Shown: positions 16,266 through 24,694 of the stretch, one piece after another
Position numbering within the stretch: the stretch's first letter is position 1
How the letters are laid out: every line of letters starts with the position of its first letter
Assembly: GCF_002980595.1 (NCBI RefSeq)
Contig: NZ_PVLQ01000012.1
Span: forward strand, 215,804-279,803
Length of the DNA: 64,000 nt
Source of the DNA: Malikia granosa
GTDB taxonomy: Bacteria > Pseudomonadota > Gammaproteobacteria > Burkholderiales > Burkholderiaceae_C
Direction of reading: 5' to 3'
Translations under genes and position numbers: made by a program
The notes under the pieces: model-generated
What the model was told of the DNA's origin: nothing
Database searches by the model: none
Seen by the model: the letters and a program-made list of their open reading frames with translations, nothing else

Positions 16266-16709
16266 ATGTATCAGCACCTGTTCGTCCCCGTCGACGGTTC
16301 CGAGTTGTCGCAGCGCGCCATCGACGGCAGCATCGCGCTGGCCAAGCAGCTCGGCGCCCGCATCACGGGCTTCGTCGCCGAGCCCGAGCTGGCGCTGTCG
16401 GAGACTTCGCACAACCCGCAGCTGTTCGCCCAGCATATCCAGGAGCATGATGCCCGCAACGAGGCCCATGCCAAGACGCTGCTGGGACGCTTCGAGGCCA
16501 GCTGCGCCGCGGCCGGCGTCCCCTTCCAGGGCCAGCATGCCACCAACAGCAATGTCGATGACGCCATCATCGACGAGGCCGACAAGGCCGGCTGCGACAT
16601 GATCGTGATGGTCACCCATGGCCGCGGTCCGGTCGGCGAGTTCCTGTTCGGCTCGCACACCAAGAAGATCATCGCGCGCAGCAAGCTGCCGGTGTTCGTG
16701 CTGCACTGA
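16266..16709 (+). CDS. Universal stress protein, UspA family
   Basis: 147-residue single-domain cytoplasmic protein. It begins MYQHLFVPVDGSELSQRAI with the conserved valine/aspartate strand. The ATP-binding glycine loop appears as THGRGPVGEFLFGSHTKKI, followed by the last strand LPVFVLH. The glycine pattern indicates an ATP-binding member. It lies alone between benE and the convergent valS, and ends at a strong bidirectional terminator. An FNR-like box upstream suggests induction by oxygen limitation, a known control mode of related proteins. Confidence 0.88.
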   Translation: MYQHLFVPVDGSELSQRAIDGSIALAKQLGARITGFVAEPELALSETSHNPQLFAQHIQEHDARNEAHAKTLLGRFEASCAAAGVPFQGQHATNSNVDDAIIDEADKAGCDMIVMVTHGRGPVGEFLFGSHTKKIIARSKLPVFVLH

Positions 16710-16741
16710 AAAAACCCGCCCCGGCCAGCCTGCCGGAGGCA

Positions 16742-16778
16742 AAAAAGGGACGCGGGTCCAGGCCCGGCGTCCCTTTTT
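16742..16778. terminator. Bidirectional rho-independent terminator
   Basis: AAAAAGGGACGC at 16742 and GCGTCCCTTTTT ending at 16778 form a long stem with A-runs on one side and T-runs on the other. It can therefore end both the universal stress gene transcript and the leftward valS transcript. Confidence 0.85.
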
Positions 16779-16830
16779 GCTGTGCGCTCGATCCGCCGCC
16801 CAGGCCCCGCGGGGCTGGCGGTGCCGTCGA

Positions 16831-19749
16831 TCAGCCCAGTCGCTGCAACTGCTGCTCGATCTTGGCCAGGGTGGCGCCGAAGTCGGCCAGGCGCTTCTGC
16901 TCCTGCTCGATCACGGCCGGCGGCGCCTTGGCGACGAAGGCCTCGTTGGACAGCTTGCCCTTGGCCTTGGCGATCTCGCCCGACAGGCGCGCGGCTTCCT
17001 TGGACAGGCGGGCCTTCTCGGCTGCCACGTCGATCTCCATGAACAGGCACAGGCGCGATTCGCCGACCACGGCGACCGGCGCGGCCTGGGCCGCCTCGGT
17101 CCAGCTGGCCTCGTCGGCAAACACCTTGACCTCGCTGAGCTTGGCCAGCGACTGCAGCACCGGCGCGATGCTGGTCAGGAACTCGGCGTCGCCGACCGCG
17201 TACAGCGGCAGGCGCTGTGCGGGCGAGACGTTCATCTCGCCGCGCAGGTTGCGGCAGGCATCGACCATGGACTTGAGCTTGGCGACATGGGCTTCCGCCG
17301 CCGCGTCGATGCGCTCAGGAGCGGCCACGGGGTAGGCCGCGACGCTGACCGACGCGCCCGCGCGACCGGCGACCGGCGCTACCTTCTGCCACAGCTCCTC
17401 GGTGATGAAGGGGATGATCGGGTGCGCCAGGCGCAGGATGGTCTCGAGCGTGCGGATCAGCGTGCGACGCGTGGCGCGCTGCTGCTCCGGGCTGCCGGTG
17501 TTGATCTGCACCTTGGCGATCTCGAGGTACCAGTCGCAGAACTCGTTCCAGACGAAATCGTAGATCGCGTTGGCGACGTTGTCGAGGCGGTAGTCGGCAA
17601 AGCCCTTGGCGACCTCGGCCTCGACGCGCTGCAGGCCCGAGACGATCCAGCGGTCGCAGGCGCTGAAGTCGAGGTAGCCGCCGATGGCGCACTGGTCGGC
17701 GCTGTGTTCGTTCAGGCCGCAGTCCTGGCCCTCGCAGTTCATCAGCACGAAGCGGGTCGCGTTCCAGAGCTTGTTGCAGAAGTTGCGGTAGCCCTCGCAG
17801 CGCTTGCTGTCGAAGTTGATCGAGCGGCCCAGCGAGGCCAGCGCCGCGAAGGTGAAGCGCAGCGCGTCGGCGCCGTAGGCCGGGATGCCGTCGGGGAATT
17901 CCTTCTCGGTCTGCTTGCGCACCTTGGGTGCGGTCTCGGGCTTGCGCAGGCCGGTGGTGCGCTTAGTCAAAAGGGGCGCCAGTTCGATGCCGTCGATCAG
18001 GTCGACCGGGTCGAGCACGTTGCCCTCGGACTTGCTCATCTTCTTGCCCTGCGCGTCGCGCACCAGGCCGTGGATGTAGACATGCTTGAACGGCACCTTG
18101 CCGGTGAAATGGGTCGTCATCATGATCATCCGGGCGACCCAGAAGAAGATGATGTCGTAGCCGGTGACCAGCACGCTGCTGGGCAGGTAGAGGTCGTAGT
18201 CCTGGGTCTTTTCCGGCCAGCCCATGGTGCTGAACGGCACCAGCGCGGACGAGTACCAGGTGTCGAGCACGTCGGCGTCGCGCGTCAGGCCGGCGGCCAG
18301 CAGCGCGGCGCGCTGCGACTCGCTAAAGTTTGCGATGCGGGCCTCGAACTGGGCCTGGGCGTCGGCCTCGTGGCGCGCGACATAGACCTGGCCCTCGGCG
18401 TCATACCAGGCCGGGATCTGGTGGCCCCACCAGAGCTGGCGGCTGATGCACCAGTCCTGGATGTTGTTCATCCACTGGTTGTAGGTGTTGACCCAGTTCT
18501 CGGGCACGAAGGACACCTGGCCGCTCTGCACCGCGTCGATCGCCTTCTGCGCGATGGACTTGCCGGTCGGGTCCTGCTCGGACACCTTGGTCATGGCGAC
18601 GAACCACTGGTCGGTCAGCATCGGCTCGACCACCTGGCCGGTGCGGGCGCAGCGCGGCACCATCAGCTTGTGCTTCTTGACCTCGACCAGCAGGCCGGCG
18701 GCTTCCAGGTCGGCGACTACTGCCTTGCGCGCGTCGAAGCGGTCCAGGCCGCGGTAGGCCTCGGGGCCGTGGTCGTTGATCTTGGCGTCGAGCGTCAGCA
18801 CGCCGATGATCGGCAGCTGATGCCGCTGGCCGACCGCGTAGTCGTTGGCGTCATGCGCGGGCGTGACCTTGACCACGCCGGTGCCGAACTCGCGGTCGAC
18901 GTACTCGTCGGCGATGACCGGGATCTCGCGCTCGCACAGCGGCAGGCGCACATACTGGCCGATCAGGTGCGCGTAGCGCTCGTCTTCCGGGTGGACCATG
19001 ACGGCGACGTCGCCGAGCAGGGTCTCGGGGCGGGTGGTCGCGACCACCAGCTGGCCTTCGCCGCTGGCGAGCGGGTAGGCGATATGCCACAGGCTGCCTT
19101 CCTCTTCCTCGCTCTCGACCTCGAGGTCGGACACCGCGCTCATCAGCACCGGGTCCCAGTTGACCAGGCGCTTGCCGCGGTAGATCAGGCCCTGCTGGTA
19201 CAGCTGGACGAAGGTCTCGGTCACGACCTTGGACAGCTTGTCGTCCATCGTGAAGTATTCGCGGCTCCAGTCCACGCTGTCGCCCATGCGGCGCATCTGG
19301 GTCGTGATGGTGTTGCCGGACTGCTCCTTCCACTCCCAGACCTTGGCGACGAAGTTCTTGCGCGCCTCGGCCGGGGTCGGGCCCATGTCGTGGCGGCTGA
19401 TGCCCTGACCCTGCAGCTGGCGCTCGACCACGATCTGGGTCGCGATGCCGGCATGGTCGGTGCCCGGGATCCAGGCCGTGTTGAAGCCAGCCATGCGGTG
19501 GTAGCGCGTCAGGCTGTCCATGATGGTCTGGTTGAAGGCGTGGCCCATGTGCAGCGTGCCGGTCACGTTGGGCGGCGGCAGCTGGATCGCGAAGCTGGGC
19601 GCATCAAGCTGGGCCGCACCGGTGCCGCGGAAGCCGGCGGCGCCGTAGCCGCGCTGCTCCCACTCGGGGCCCCAATGGGCTTCCAGGGCCGCGGGCTCGA
19701 AGGACTTGGACAGGGATTGCAGGCCGGGTTGGGCGATGGCGTCGGTCAT
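16831..19749 (-). CDS. valS: Valyl-tRNA synthetase
   Basis: 972-residue class I aminoacyl-tRNA synthetase charging tRNA-Val in the cytoplasm. The HIGH motif is seen as [13 protein letters not shown] near residue 60, and KMSKSEGNV near residue 568 is the second ATP-binding signature. The CP1 editing domain lies between them (for example [16 protein letters not shown]). The anticodon-binding domain and a C-terminal coiled-coil arm ([18 protein letters not shown] and after) complete the usual architecture at the usual length. It is followed by a bidirectional terminator. The upstream neighbour truC is on the same strand 87 bp away. Confidence 0.97.
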   Translation of the reverse strand: MTDAIAQPGLQSLSKSFEPAALEAHWGPEWEQRGYGAAGFRGTGAAQLDAPSFAIQLPPPNVTGTLHMGHAFNQTIMDSLTRYHRMAGFNTAWIPGTDHAGIATQIVVERQLQGQGISRHDMGPTPAEARKNFVAKVWEWKEQSGNTITTQMRRMGDSVDWSREYFTMDDKLSKVVTETFVQLYQQGLIYRGKRLVNWDPVLMSAVSDLEVESEEEEGSLWHIAYPLASGEGQLVVATTRPETLLGDVAVMVHPEDERYAHLIGQYVRLPLCEREIPVIADEYVDREFGTGVVKVTPAHDANDYAVGQRHQLPIIGVLTLDAKINDHGPEAYRGLDRFDARKAVVADLEAAGLLVEVKKHKLMVPRCARTGQVVEPMLTDQWFVAMTKVSEQDPTGKSIAQKAIDAVQSGQVSFVPENWVNTYNQWMNNIQDWCISRQLWWGHQIPAWYDAEGQVYVARHEADAQAQFEARIANFSESQRAALLAAGLTRDADVLDTWYSSALVPFSTMGWPEKTQDYDLYLPSSVLVTGYDIIFFWVARMIMMTTHFTGKVPFKHVYIHGLVRDAQGKKMSKSEGNVLDPVDLIDGIELAPLLTKRTTGLRKPETAPKVRKQTEKEFPDGIPAYGADALRFTFAALASLGRSINFDSKRCEGYRNFCNKLWNATRFVLMNCEGQDCGLNEHSADQCAIGGYLDFSACDRWIVSGLQRVEAEVAKGFADYRLDNVANAIYDFVWNEFCDWYLEIAKVQINTGSPEQQRATRRTLIRTLETILRLAHPIIPFITEELWQKVAPVAGRAGASVSVAAYPVAAPERIDAAAEAHVAKLKSMVDACRNLRGEMNVSPAQRLPLYAVGDAEFLTSIAPVLQSLAKLSEVKVFADEASWTEAAQAAPVAVVGESRLCLFMEIDVAAEKARLSKEAARLSGEIAKAKGKLSNEAFVAKAPPAVIEQEQKRLADFGATLAKIEQQLQRLG

Positions 19750-19836
19750 GGGTTCAGGAGGTTCTGGGAATCTGGGAGGCCCGGCGTGGCGGCGGCATGA
19801 CGCGGGCGGCAGCGGTGCCTCTGTGAGCTGGGGATT

Positions 19837-20592
19837 TTACGGGTTGGCGCTCGGTCTGGCGTCGCCTGCAGCAGCTTGGCCCGAATCGGGCCAGGCGCCA
19901 GCCACAAGCGCCCAGCGCGCCCATTCCTCTCCCAGCCCGGCTTCGATCACCAGCAGCTGGCCCGTGACCGGATGCGCCAGCTCCAGCCGGCCCGCATGGA
20001 GCCACAGTCGCTGCAGCCCCAGCAGCTCGGCCAGCGCCCGGTTCAGCGGTCCCTTGCCGTGGGTCGCGTCGCCGATGATCGGGTGGGCGATATGCTTCAT
20101 GTGGCGGCGCAGCTGATGCCGGCGGCCCGTGACGGGCTGCAGCTCGACCAGCGCGCAGCGCGTGCTGGCAAACTGGCCTTGCGCCAAGGGCAGCTCGTAA
20201 TGTTCCAGCGTGCGGTAGTGGGTGAGGGCGTGCTGGATTTCCTCGCGCTCGGTGCGCATGTCGTCGGGCATGCGCCTGAGCGGGTGGTCGATCACGCCCG
20301 ATTCCGGCGGCCAGCCGCGCACCACCGCGCGGTAGCTCTTGCGCATGGCTTCGCCGCGCTCGAAGGCCTGGCCCAGCGCGCGCGCGGTGGCGGCGTCGAG
20401 CGCGAACAGCAGCACGCCGCTGGTGCCCTTGTCGAGCCGGTGCACCGGCCAGACCGGCCGGCCGATCTGGTCGCGCAGCAGCTGCAGCGCGAAGCGGGTC
20501 TCGCCGGCATCGAGTCCGGTGCGGTGCACCAGCAGTCCCGGCGGCTTGGCCACCGATACCAGATAATCGTCGCGATAAAGGATGGTCAGCAT
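19837..20592 (-). CDS. truC: tRNA pseudouridine(65) synthase
   Basis: 251-residue RluA-family enzyme that isomerises uridine 65 in some tRNAs. Family motifs are VAKPPGLLVHR near residue 15, the catalytic aspartate in HRLDKGTSGVLLF near residue 52, VTGRRHQLRRHMKHIAHPIIGD and LQRLWLHAGRLEL. The pattern follows TruC rather than RluC/D, and there is no S4 domain. The conserved start (LTILYRDDYLV) places its ATG at 20592, where it overlaps the ATG of divergent yaaA inside one CATG. Its ribosome-binding site AGGA (about 5 bases upstream) lies within yaaA codons. Confidence 0.88.
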   Translation of the reverse strand: MLTILYRDDYLVSVAKPPGLLVHRTGLDAGETRFALQLLRDQIGRPVWPVHRLDKGTSGVLLFALDAATARALGQAFERGEAMRKSYRAVVRGWPPESGVIDHPLRRMPDDMRTEREEIQHALTHYRTLEHYELPLAQGQFASTRCALVELQPVTGRRHQLRRHMKHIAHPIIGDATHGKGPLNRALAELLGLQRLWLHAGRLELAHPVTGQLLVIEAGLGEEWARWALVAGAWPDSGQAAAGDARPSANP

Positions 20593-21367
20593 GTTGTTCC
20601 TATTGTCCCCGGCCAAGGCGCTGGATTACGAAACCCCGCCCGTCACCGCCACCCATACCCAGCCGCTGTTCGTGCCGCAGGCGGCCGAACTGATCGAGGT
20701 CTTGCGCGAGCGGTCGCCGCAGCAGATCGCCGAGCTGATGGACCTCAGCGATGCGCTCGCTGGCCTCAACGTCGCGCGCTACCAGGCCTGGAGCCCTGAG
20801 TTCACGACCGCCAACGCCAAGCAGGCGGTGCTGGCCTTCAACGGCGATGTCTACGAGGGCCTGGAGGCCAAGACCCTGGACGAGGCCGATCTGGGCTGGC
20901 TGCAGGACCATGTCTGCATCCTGAGCGGCCTCTACGGCGTGCTGCGCCCGCTCGACCTGATGCAGCCCTACCGGCTCGAGATGGGCACAAGGCTGGCGAC
21001 GCCCAAGGGCAAGAACCTGTACCAGTTCTGGGGCACCCGAATAGCGGATTACCTGAACCAGCGCGCCGCCGCCGACCAGACACCGCTGATCGTCAACCTC
21101 GCCAGCGAGGAATACTTCAAGTCGGTCGACAAGAAGGCCTTGAAGCCGCGTATCGTCACCTGCGTGTTCGAGGAATTCAAGGGGGATAAGTACAAGGTGA
21201 TCAGCTTCGCGGCCAAGCGCGCGCGCGGCCTGATGGTGCGTTATGCCGTCGCGCAACGCGCACTCTCGGTCGAGCAGCTCAAGGGCTTCGACCTCGAGGG
21301 CTACCAGTATGTGCCGGCGGCTTCCGAGCCGGACCGCCTCGTGTTCCGCCGCGACGCGCGCCCCTGA
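20591..21367 (+). CDS. yaaA: Peroxide stress protein YaaA (UPF0246/DUF328)
   Basis: 258-residue cytoplasmic protein; family members lower free iron and protect DNA during hydrogen peroxide stress. The start LFLLSPAKALDYE matches the family N-terminus; YEGLEAKTLDEADL, LSGLYGVLRPLDLMQPYRLEM and FAAKRARGLMVRYA are further conserved stretches. An earlier in-frame ATG at 20582 exists, but the conserved start is at 20591, with AAGGA about 9 bases upstream. That start overlaps the start codon of divergent truC, so the 5' leader must lie inside truC. Confidence 0.9.
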   Translation: MLFLLSPAKALDYETPPVTATHTQPLFVPQAAELIEVLRERSPQQIAELMDLSDALAGLNVARYQAWSPEFTTANAKQAVLAFNGDVYEGLEAKTLDEADLGWLQDHVCILSGLYGVLRPLDLMQPYRLEMGTRLATPKGKNLYQFWGTRIADYLNQRAAADQTPLIVNLASEEYFKSVDKKALKPRIVTCVFEEFKGDKYKVISFAAKRARGLMVRYAVAQRALSVEQLKGFDLEGYQYVPAASEPDRLVFRRDARP

Positions 21368-21409
21368 GGCCGCTGCCCGTTCACTGAACGCACAACCCGG
21401 ATCGACTTC

Positions 21410-22279
21410 ATGAGCGAACCCCTGCACCCCAGCCAGCACCAGCCCGAGCAGTCCCAGCTCGGCAAGACCTCCAGCTACGCCGACCAGTACGACCCGAGCC
21501 TGCTGTTTCCGCTGCCGCGCCAGCCTAAGCGCGACGAGATCGGCATCAGCGGTCAGCCGCCTTTCCTGGGCGCCGACCTTTGGACCGCCTACGAGCTGAG
21601 CTGGCTTAACCCGCGCGGTAAGCCGCAGGTGGCGATCGCGCATTTCACCGTGCCCTGCGAGTCGCCCAACATCATCGAGAGCAAGTCGTTCAAGCTCTAC
21701 CTCAACAGCTTCAACAACAGCCGCTTCGACGATGGTCAGCAGGTGCTGGATCGTCTGAAGGCCGACCTGTCGGAGGCGGCCTGGCGCGGGGCTGAGCGCC
21801 AGGGATCGGTCGGCGTCAGGCTGCTGGCGCCGGCACAGTTCGCCCAGGAGCAGATCCACGAGCTCGACGGCCTGAGCCTGGACCGGCTCGATGTCGAGTG
21901 CACGCAATACCAGCCCGATCCTGAGCTGCTGCGCGCCGACCACGAGCAGCCGCCCGTGACCGAGACCCTGGTCAGCGACCTGCTGAAAAGCAACTGCCTG
22001 GTCACGGGCCAGCCCGACTGGGCCAGCGTGCGCATCAGCTATACCGGTGCGCCGATCGACCAGGAGCGGCTGCTGCAGTACCTGGTGAGCTTTCGCAACC
22101 ACAACGAGTTCCACGAGCAATGCGTCGAGCGCATCTTCATGGACCTCTGGGCCCGCTGCAAGCCGGTCAAGCTCAGCGTCTATGCGCGCTACACCCGGCG
22201 CGGCGGTCTCGACATCAACCCCTGGCGCAGCAGCCAGCCGCAGCAGCCGCCGGCCAACATCCGCACCGCGCGGCAGTGA
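21410..22279 (+). CDS. queF: NADPH-dependent 7-cyano-7-deazaguanine reductase
   Basis: 289 residues, the long bimodular YqcD/QueF form. It reduces preQ0 to preQ1 in queuosine biosynthesis, a four-electron nitrile reduction. The nucleophilic cysteine is in [20 protein letters not shown] near residue 84, with the substrate glutamate nearby. The family histidine/glutamate region is [16 protein letters not shown], followed by [17 protein letters not shown] at the C-terminus. It is 42 bp downstream of yaaA. Other queuosine genes are not in the window. Confidence 0.95.
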   Translation: MSEPLHPSQHQPEQSQLGKTSSYADQYDPSLLFPLPRQPKRDEIGISGQPPFLGADLWTAYELSWLNPRGKPQVAIAHFTVPCESPNIIESKSFKLYLNSFNNSRFDDGQQVLDRLKADLSEAAWRGAERQGSVGVRLLAPAQFAQEQIHELDGLSLDRLDVECTQYQPDPELLRADHEQPPVTETLVSDLLKSNCLVTGQPDWASVRISYTGAPIDQERLLQYLVSFRNHNEFHEQCVERIFMDLWARCKPVKLSVYARYTRRGGLDINPWRSSQPQQPPANIRTARQ

Positions 22280-22365
22280 GGGGCGAATCCGTGTAATTCC
22301 GGATGGCATCTGCTGCCGGTTGCTGCGATCATGAAGGCGACCGAATCCGTTGAGGAACTCGCTCC

Positions 22366-23112
22366 ATGGCCCTTTGCACCGCGCTGCCGCCGGCTGGGGA
22401 TCCGTTCTGGACCCAGTCTCCGCTGGAAATCCGCCAGATCATGTGCGATCTGACCCGGCGCGGTACGAGCGTCGAGTGTTGCGCCGGGGTCGTGGGTCCT
22501 CTGGGCGCAGCCATCACCGAGGTCCGGGATTCTGGTGACATCGTCCTGGGTTTTCTGCCGGGCCATCGGCCGGAGCAGTTGCTGCGGACGGGCCTGCCGG
22601 CCGTGGCCTGGGCTAATCTTGGCAGTGTGCGGGTGGGCTTCCTGCTGGACGGCTTGCAGTTGGACAGGGCAGGTGCTGTTCCGGCTTGCATGGCCAGAAT
22701 GCCGCTGGCGGTGCACCGGCTGCAGCGGCGTGAGTTTTTCCGGCTGCCCAGCCCTGCGTCGCTGCTGTGCGAACTGTCCTTGCCCCGTGTCGCAGCCGGG
22801 GCTCGTCCAGCTCAATCTGGTCGGTGCCTTGTACCCATGGTGGACCTTTCCGAGGGAGGGGTCTGTCTCGCCTGGCCGGTCGGGCGCGAGCTCTCGATCC
22901 AGCTGGGCGATGTGCTGGAGCCGTGCTGGCTTGATCTGCCCGATTTCGGCCCTATCCGTTTCGGCCTGCAGTTCATGAACCGCCTGGATGATTTCCGCCA
23001 GACGGGAGGGCAGTTGCTTGGCGCACGCTTCGTTGGCATGGAGCTCGAGCACCAGAGGCTGTTGCGGCGTTTCCTCTACCAGTTGCAGGCTGGCGTGCAC
23101 CACCACCATTGA
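22366..23112 (+). CDS. YcgR-like flagellar brake / PilZ-domain c-di-GMP receptor
   Basis: 248-residue cytoplasmic protein with an N-terminal YcgR-type domain (FWTQSPLEIRQIMCDLTRRG near residue 15) and a C-terminal PilZ domain. The cyclic di-GMP binding motifs are complete: RxxxR in QRREFFRL near residue 122 and D-x-S-x-x-G as DLSEGGVCL near residue 163. In relatives the loaded protein slows the flagellar motor. No flagellar genes are nearby. The C-terminus ends in four histidines, an oddity with no known meaning. Confidence 0.83.
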   Translation: MALCTALPPAGDPFWTQSPLEIRQIMCDLTRRGTSVECCAGVVGPLGAAITEVRDSGDIVLGFLPGHRPEQLLRTGLPAVAWANLGSVRVGFLLDGLQLDRAGAVPACMARMPLAVHRLQRREFFRLPSPASLLCELSLPRVAAGARPAQSGRCLVPMVDLSEGGVCLAWPVGRELSIQLGDVLEPCWLDLPDFGPIRFGLQFMNRLDDFRQTGGQLLGARFVGMELEHQRLLRRFLYQLQAGVHHHH

Positions 23113-23277
23113 TTGCCGGCATCGAGCGTCTGGGCGCTGACCAGCACGCTGACTTCTTCCCTTGCACTCGGCCCATGTCAGTCTGTCTGCCGCGTGAGGG
23201 AATGCCCATCCAGCGTTCATTGTGGGTTCAGCTGGCCAGGGCTAACATCCGCCTGATAGAGGCCACCCTTGCGAGAA

Positions 23278-24609
23278 ATGAAACACCTCAAGACCACCCT
23301 GGCCGGCTTGCTGCTCGGTCTGACCCTCCTGTGGCTGCTGGCCGAGTCGGCCGCGCTGCCGGCAACCCAGGGCCTGTTTCCCTGGCGCACCCTGCTGGTC
23401 CAGTACTCGGGCCTGCTCGGCATGGGCGTCATGAGCGCCGCGATGCTGCTCGCGGTGCGCCCGGCCTGGCTCGAGCGCCGGCTGCACGGCCTCGACAAGA
23501 TGTACCGGCTGCACAAGTGGCTCGGCATCTCGGGGCTGGTGCTGTCCATCCTGCACTGGCTGATTTCGCAAGGGCCCAAGTGGCTGATCGGGGCCGGGTT
23601 GCTCGAGCGGCCGGTGCGCGGGCCGCGCCCGGTCCAGACCGATCCGGTGCTGGCTTTCCTGCAGAGCCAGCGCGGCCTGGCCGAGGACCTGGGCGAGAAG
23701 GCCTTCTATGTCGCAGTGGCGCTGATCGCGCTGGCCTTGCTCAAGCGCTTTCCCTACCGGCATTTCTTCCGCACCCACCGCTGGATCGCGCTGGCCTACC
23801 TGGTGCTGGTCTGGCACTCGATCGTGCTGACCAGCTTTGGCTACTGGCTGCAGCCGGTCGGCATCGTGCATGGCCTGCTGCTGGCGGGCGGCACGGTCGC
23901 GGCAGTCATCAGCCTGACGCGGCGCATCGGCGTGCGGCGCAAGGCCGTCGGCGAGGTCGAGCAGGTCGAGTACCTGGAGGGCGTCAAGGTCAGCGCGGTC
24001 TCGATCCGGCTGCGCAGTCCTTGGGCCGGCCACGAGCCGGGCCAGTTCGCCTTCGTGACCTTCGACGAGCGCGAGGGACCGCATCCGTTCACGATCTCCT
24101 CGGCCTGGCAGGACGATGGCCGGCTGATGTTCCTGATCAAGGCGCTGGGCGACTACACGCGCACCCTGGCCGGCAGCCTCAAGGCCGGCGATACCGTCAC
24201 GGTCGAGGGGCCTTACGGCCGCTTCCAGTTCGAGGGCCAGGCCAGGCGGCAGATCTGGATCGGTGGCGGCATCGGCATCTCGCCCTTCGTCGCGCGCCTC
24301 AAGCAGCTGGCGCAGCAGCCCGACGGCCGCGAGATCGACCTGTTCCATTCGACCGCCGAGGTCGACCAGACCGCGCTGCAGCGGTTGCAGGAACATGCCC
24401 AGGCGGCTGGCGTGCGCCTGCACCTGCTGGTCAGCGGCCGCGACGGCCGGCTGACGGGTGAACGGCTGCGTGAACTGGTGCCGCAATGGCGCGCGGCCGA
24501 GGTCTGGTTCTGCGGCCCGGCGGCCTTCGGCGACGCGATCCGCACCGACCTCTGTGGCCAGGGCCTGCCAGCGGCAAATTTCCACCAGGAACTGTTCGAG
24601 ATGCGCTGA
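23278..24609 (+). CDS. Ferric-reductase-like membrane flavoprotein (FAD/NAD-binding)
   Basis: 443 residues. The N-terminal half holds about six membrane segments of the ferric reductase/NOX haem type, with histidines in YRLHKWLGISG, LHWLIS, FFRTHRWIAL and WHSIVLTSF as likely haem ligands. The C-terminal half is a ferredoxin-NADP reductase module: FAD-binding HPFTISSAW near residue 268, NAD-binding WIGGGIGISPF near residue 328, and the terminal VWFCGPAAF. It would move electrons from NAD(P)H across the inner membrane to iron or another periplasmic acceptor. The ATG at 23278 was preferred to an upstream TTG. It stands alone and is convergent with a sensor kinase gene. Confidence 0.82.
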   Translation: MKHLKTTLAGLLLGLTLLWLLAESAALPATQGLFPWRTLLVQYSGLLGMGVMSAAMLLAVRPAWLERRLHGLDKMYRLHKWLGISGLVLSILHWLISQGPKWLIGAGLLERPVRGPRPVQTDPVLAFLQSQRGLAEDLGEKAFYVAVALIALALLKRFPYRHFFRTHRWIALAYLVLVWHSIVLTSFGYWLQPVGIVHGLLLAGGTVAAVISLTRRIGVRRKAVGEVEQVEYLEGVKVSAVSIRLRSPWAGHEPGQFAFVTFDEREGPHPFTISSAWQDDGRLMFLIKALGDYTRTLAGSLKAGDTVTVEGPYGRFQFEGQARRQIWIGGGIGISPFVARLKQLAQQPDGREIDLFHSTAEVDQTALQRLQEHAQAAGVRLHLLVSGRDGRLTGERLRELVPQWRAAEVWFCGPAAFGDAIRTDLCGQGLPAANFHQELFEMR

Positions 24610-24624
24610 GCGCCGCCCCGGTCA

Positions 24625-24694
24625 GCCAGCCGTGGCTGGCGCCAGGCGCCGCCGCCGCTGGCTTCGGGCAGGGCGCCAGCGCTGCAGCGCTGGC
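24625..24694. terminator. Paired palindromes between convergent genes
   Basis: GCCAGCC-gt-GGCTGGC (24625-24640) is followed by a perfect 20-bp palindrome, GCCAGCGCTG repeated as its complement, at 24675-24694. The second reaches the stop codon of the leftward sensor kinase gene. Neither has a T-tract. They probably act as mRNA 3'-end structures for both genes. Confidence 0.4.

Noticed and set aside
16618..19800. Very long open frame opposite valS (over 1000 codons)
   Set aside because: It is the antisense shadow of valS in GC-rich DNA; its translation is low-complexity His/Val/Gly-rich sequence without any family feature.
21368..21409. PreQ1 riboswitch upstream of queF
   Set aside because: The gap after yaaA is only 42 bp and contains no preQ1-type hairpin and A-rich tail.
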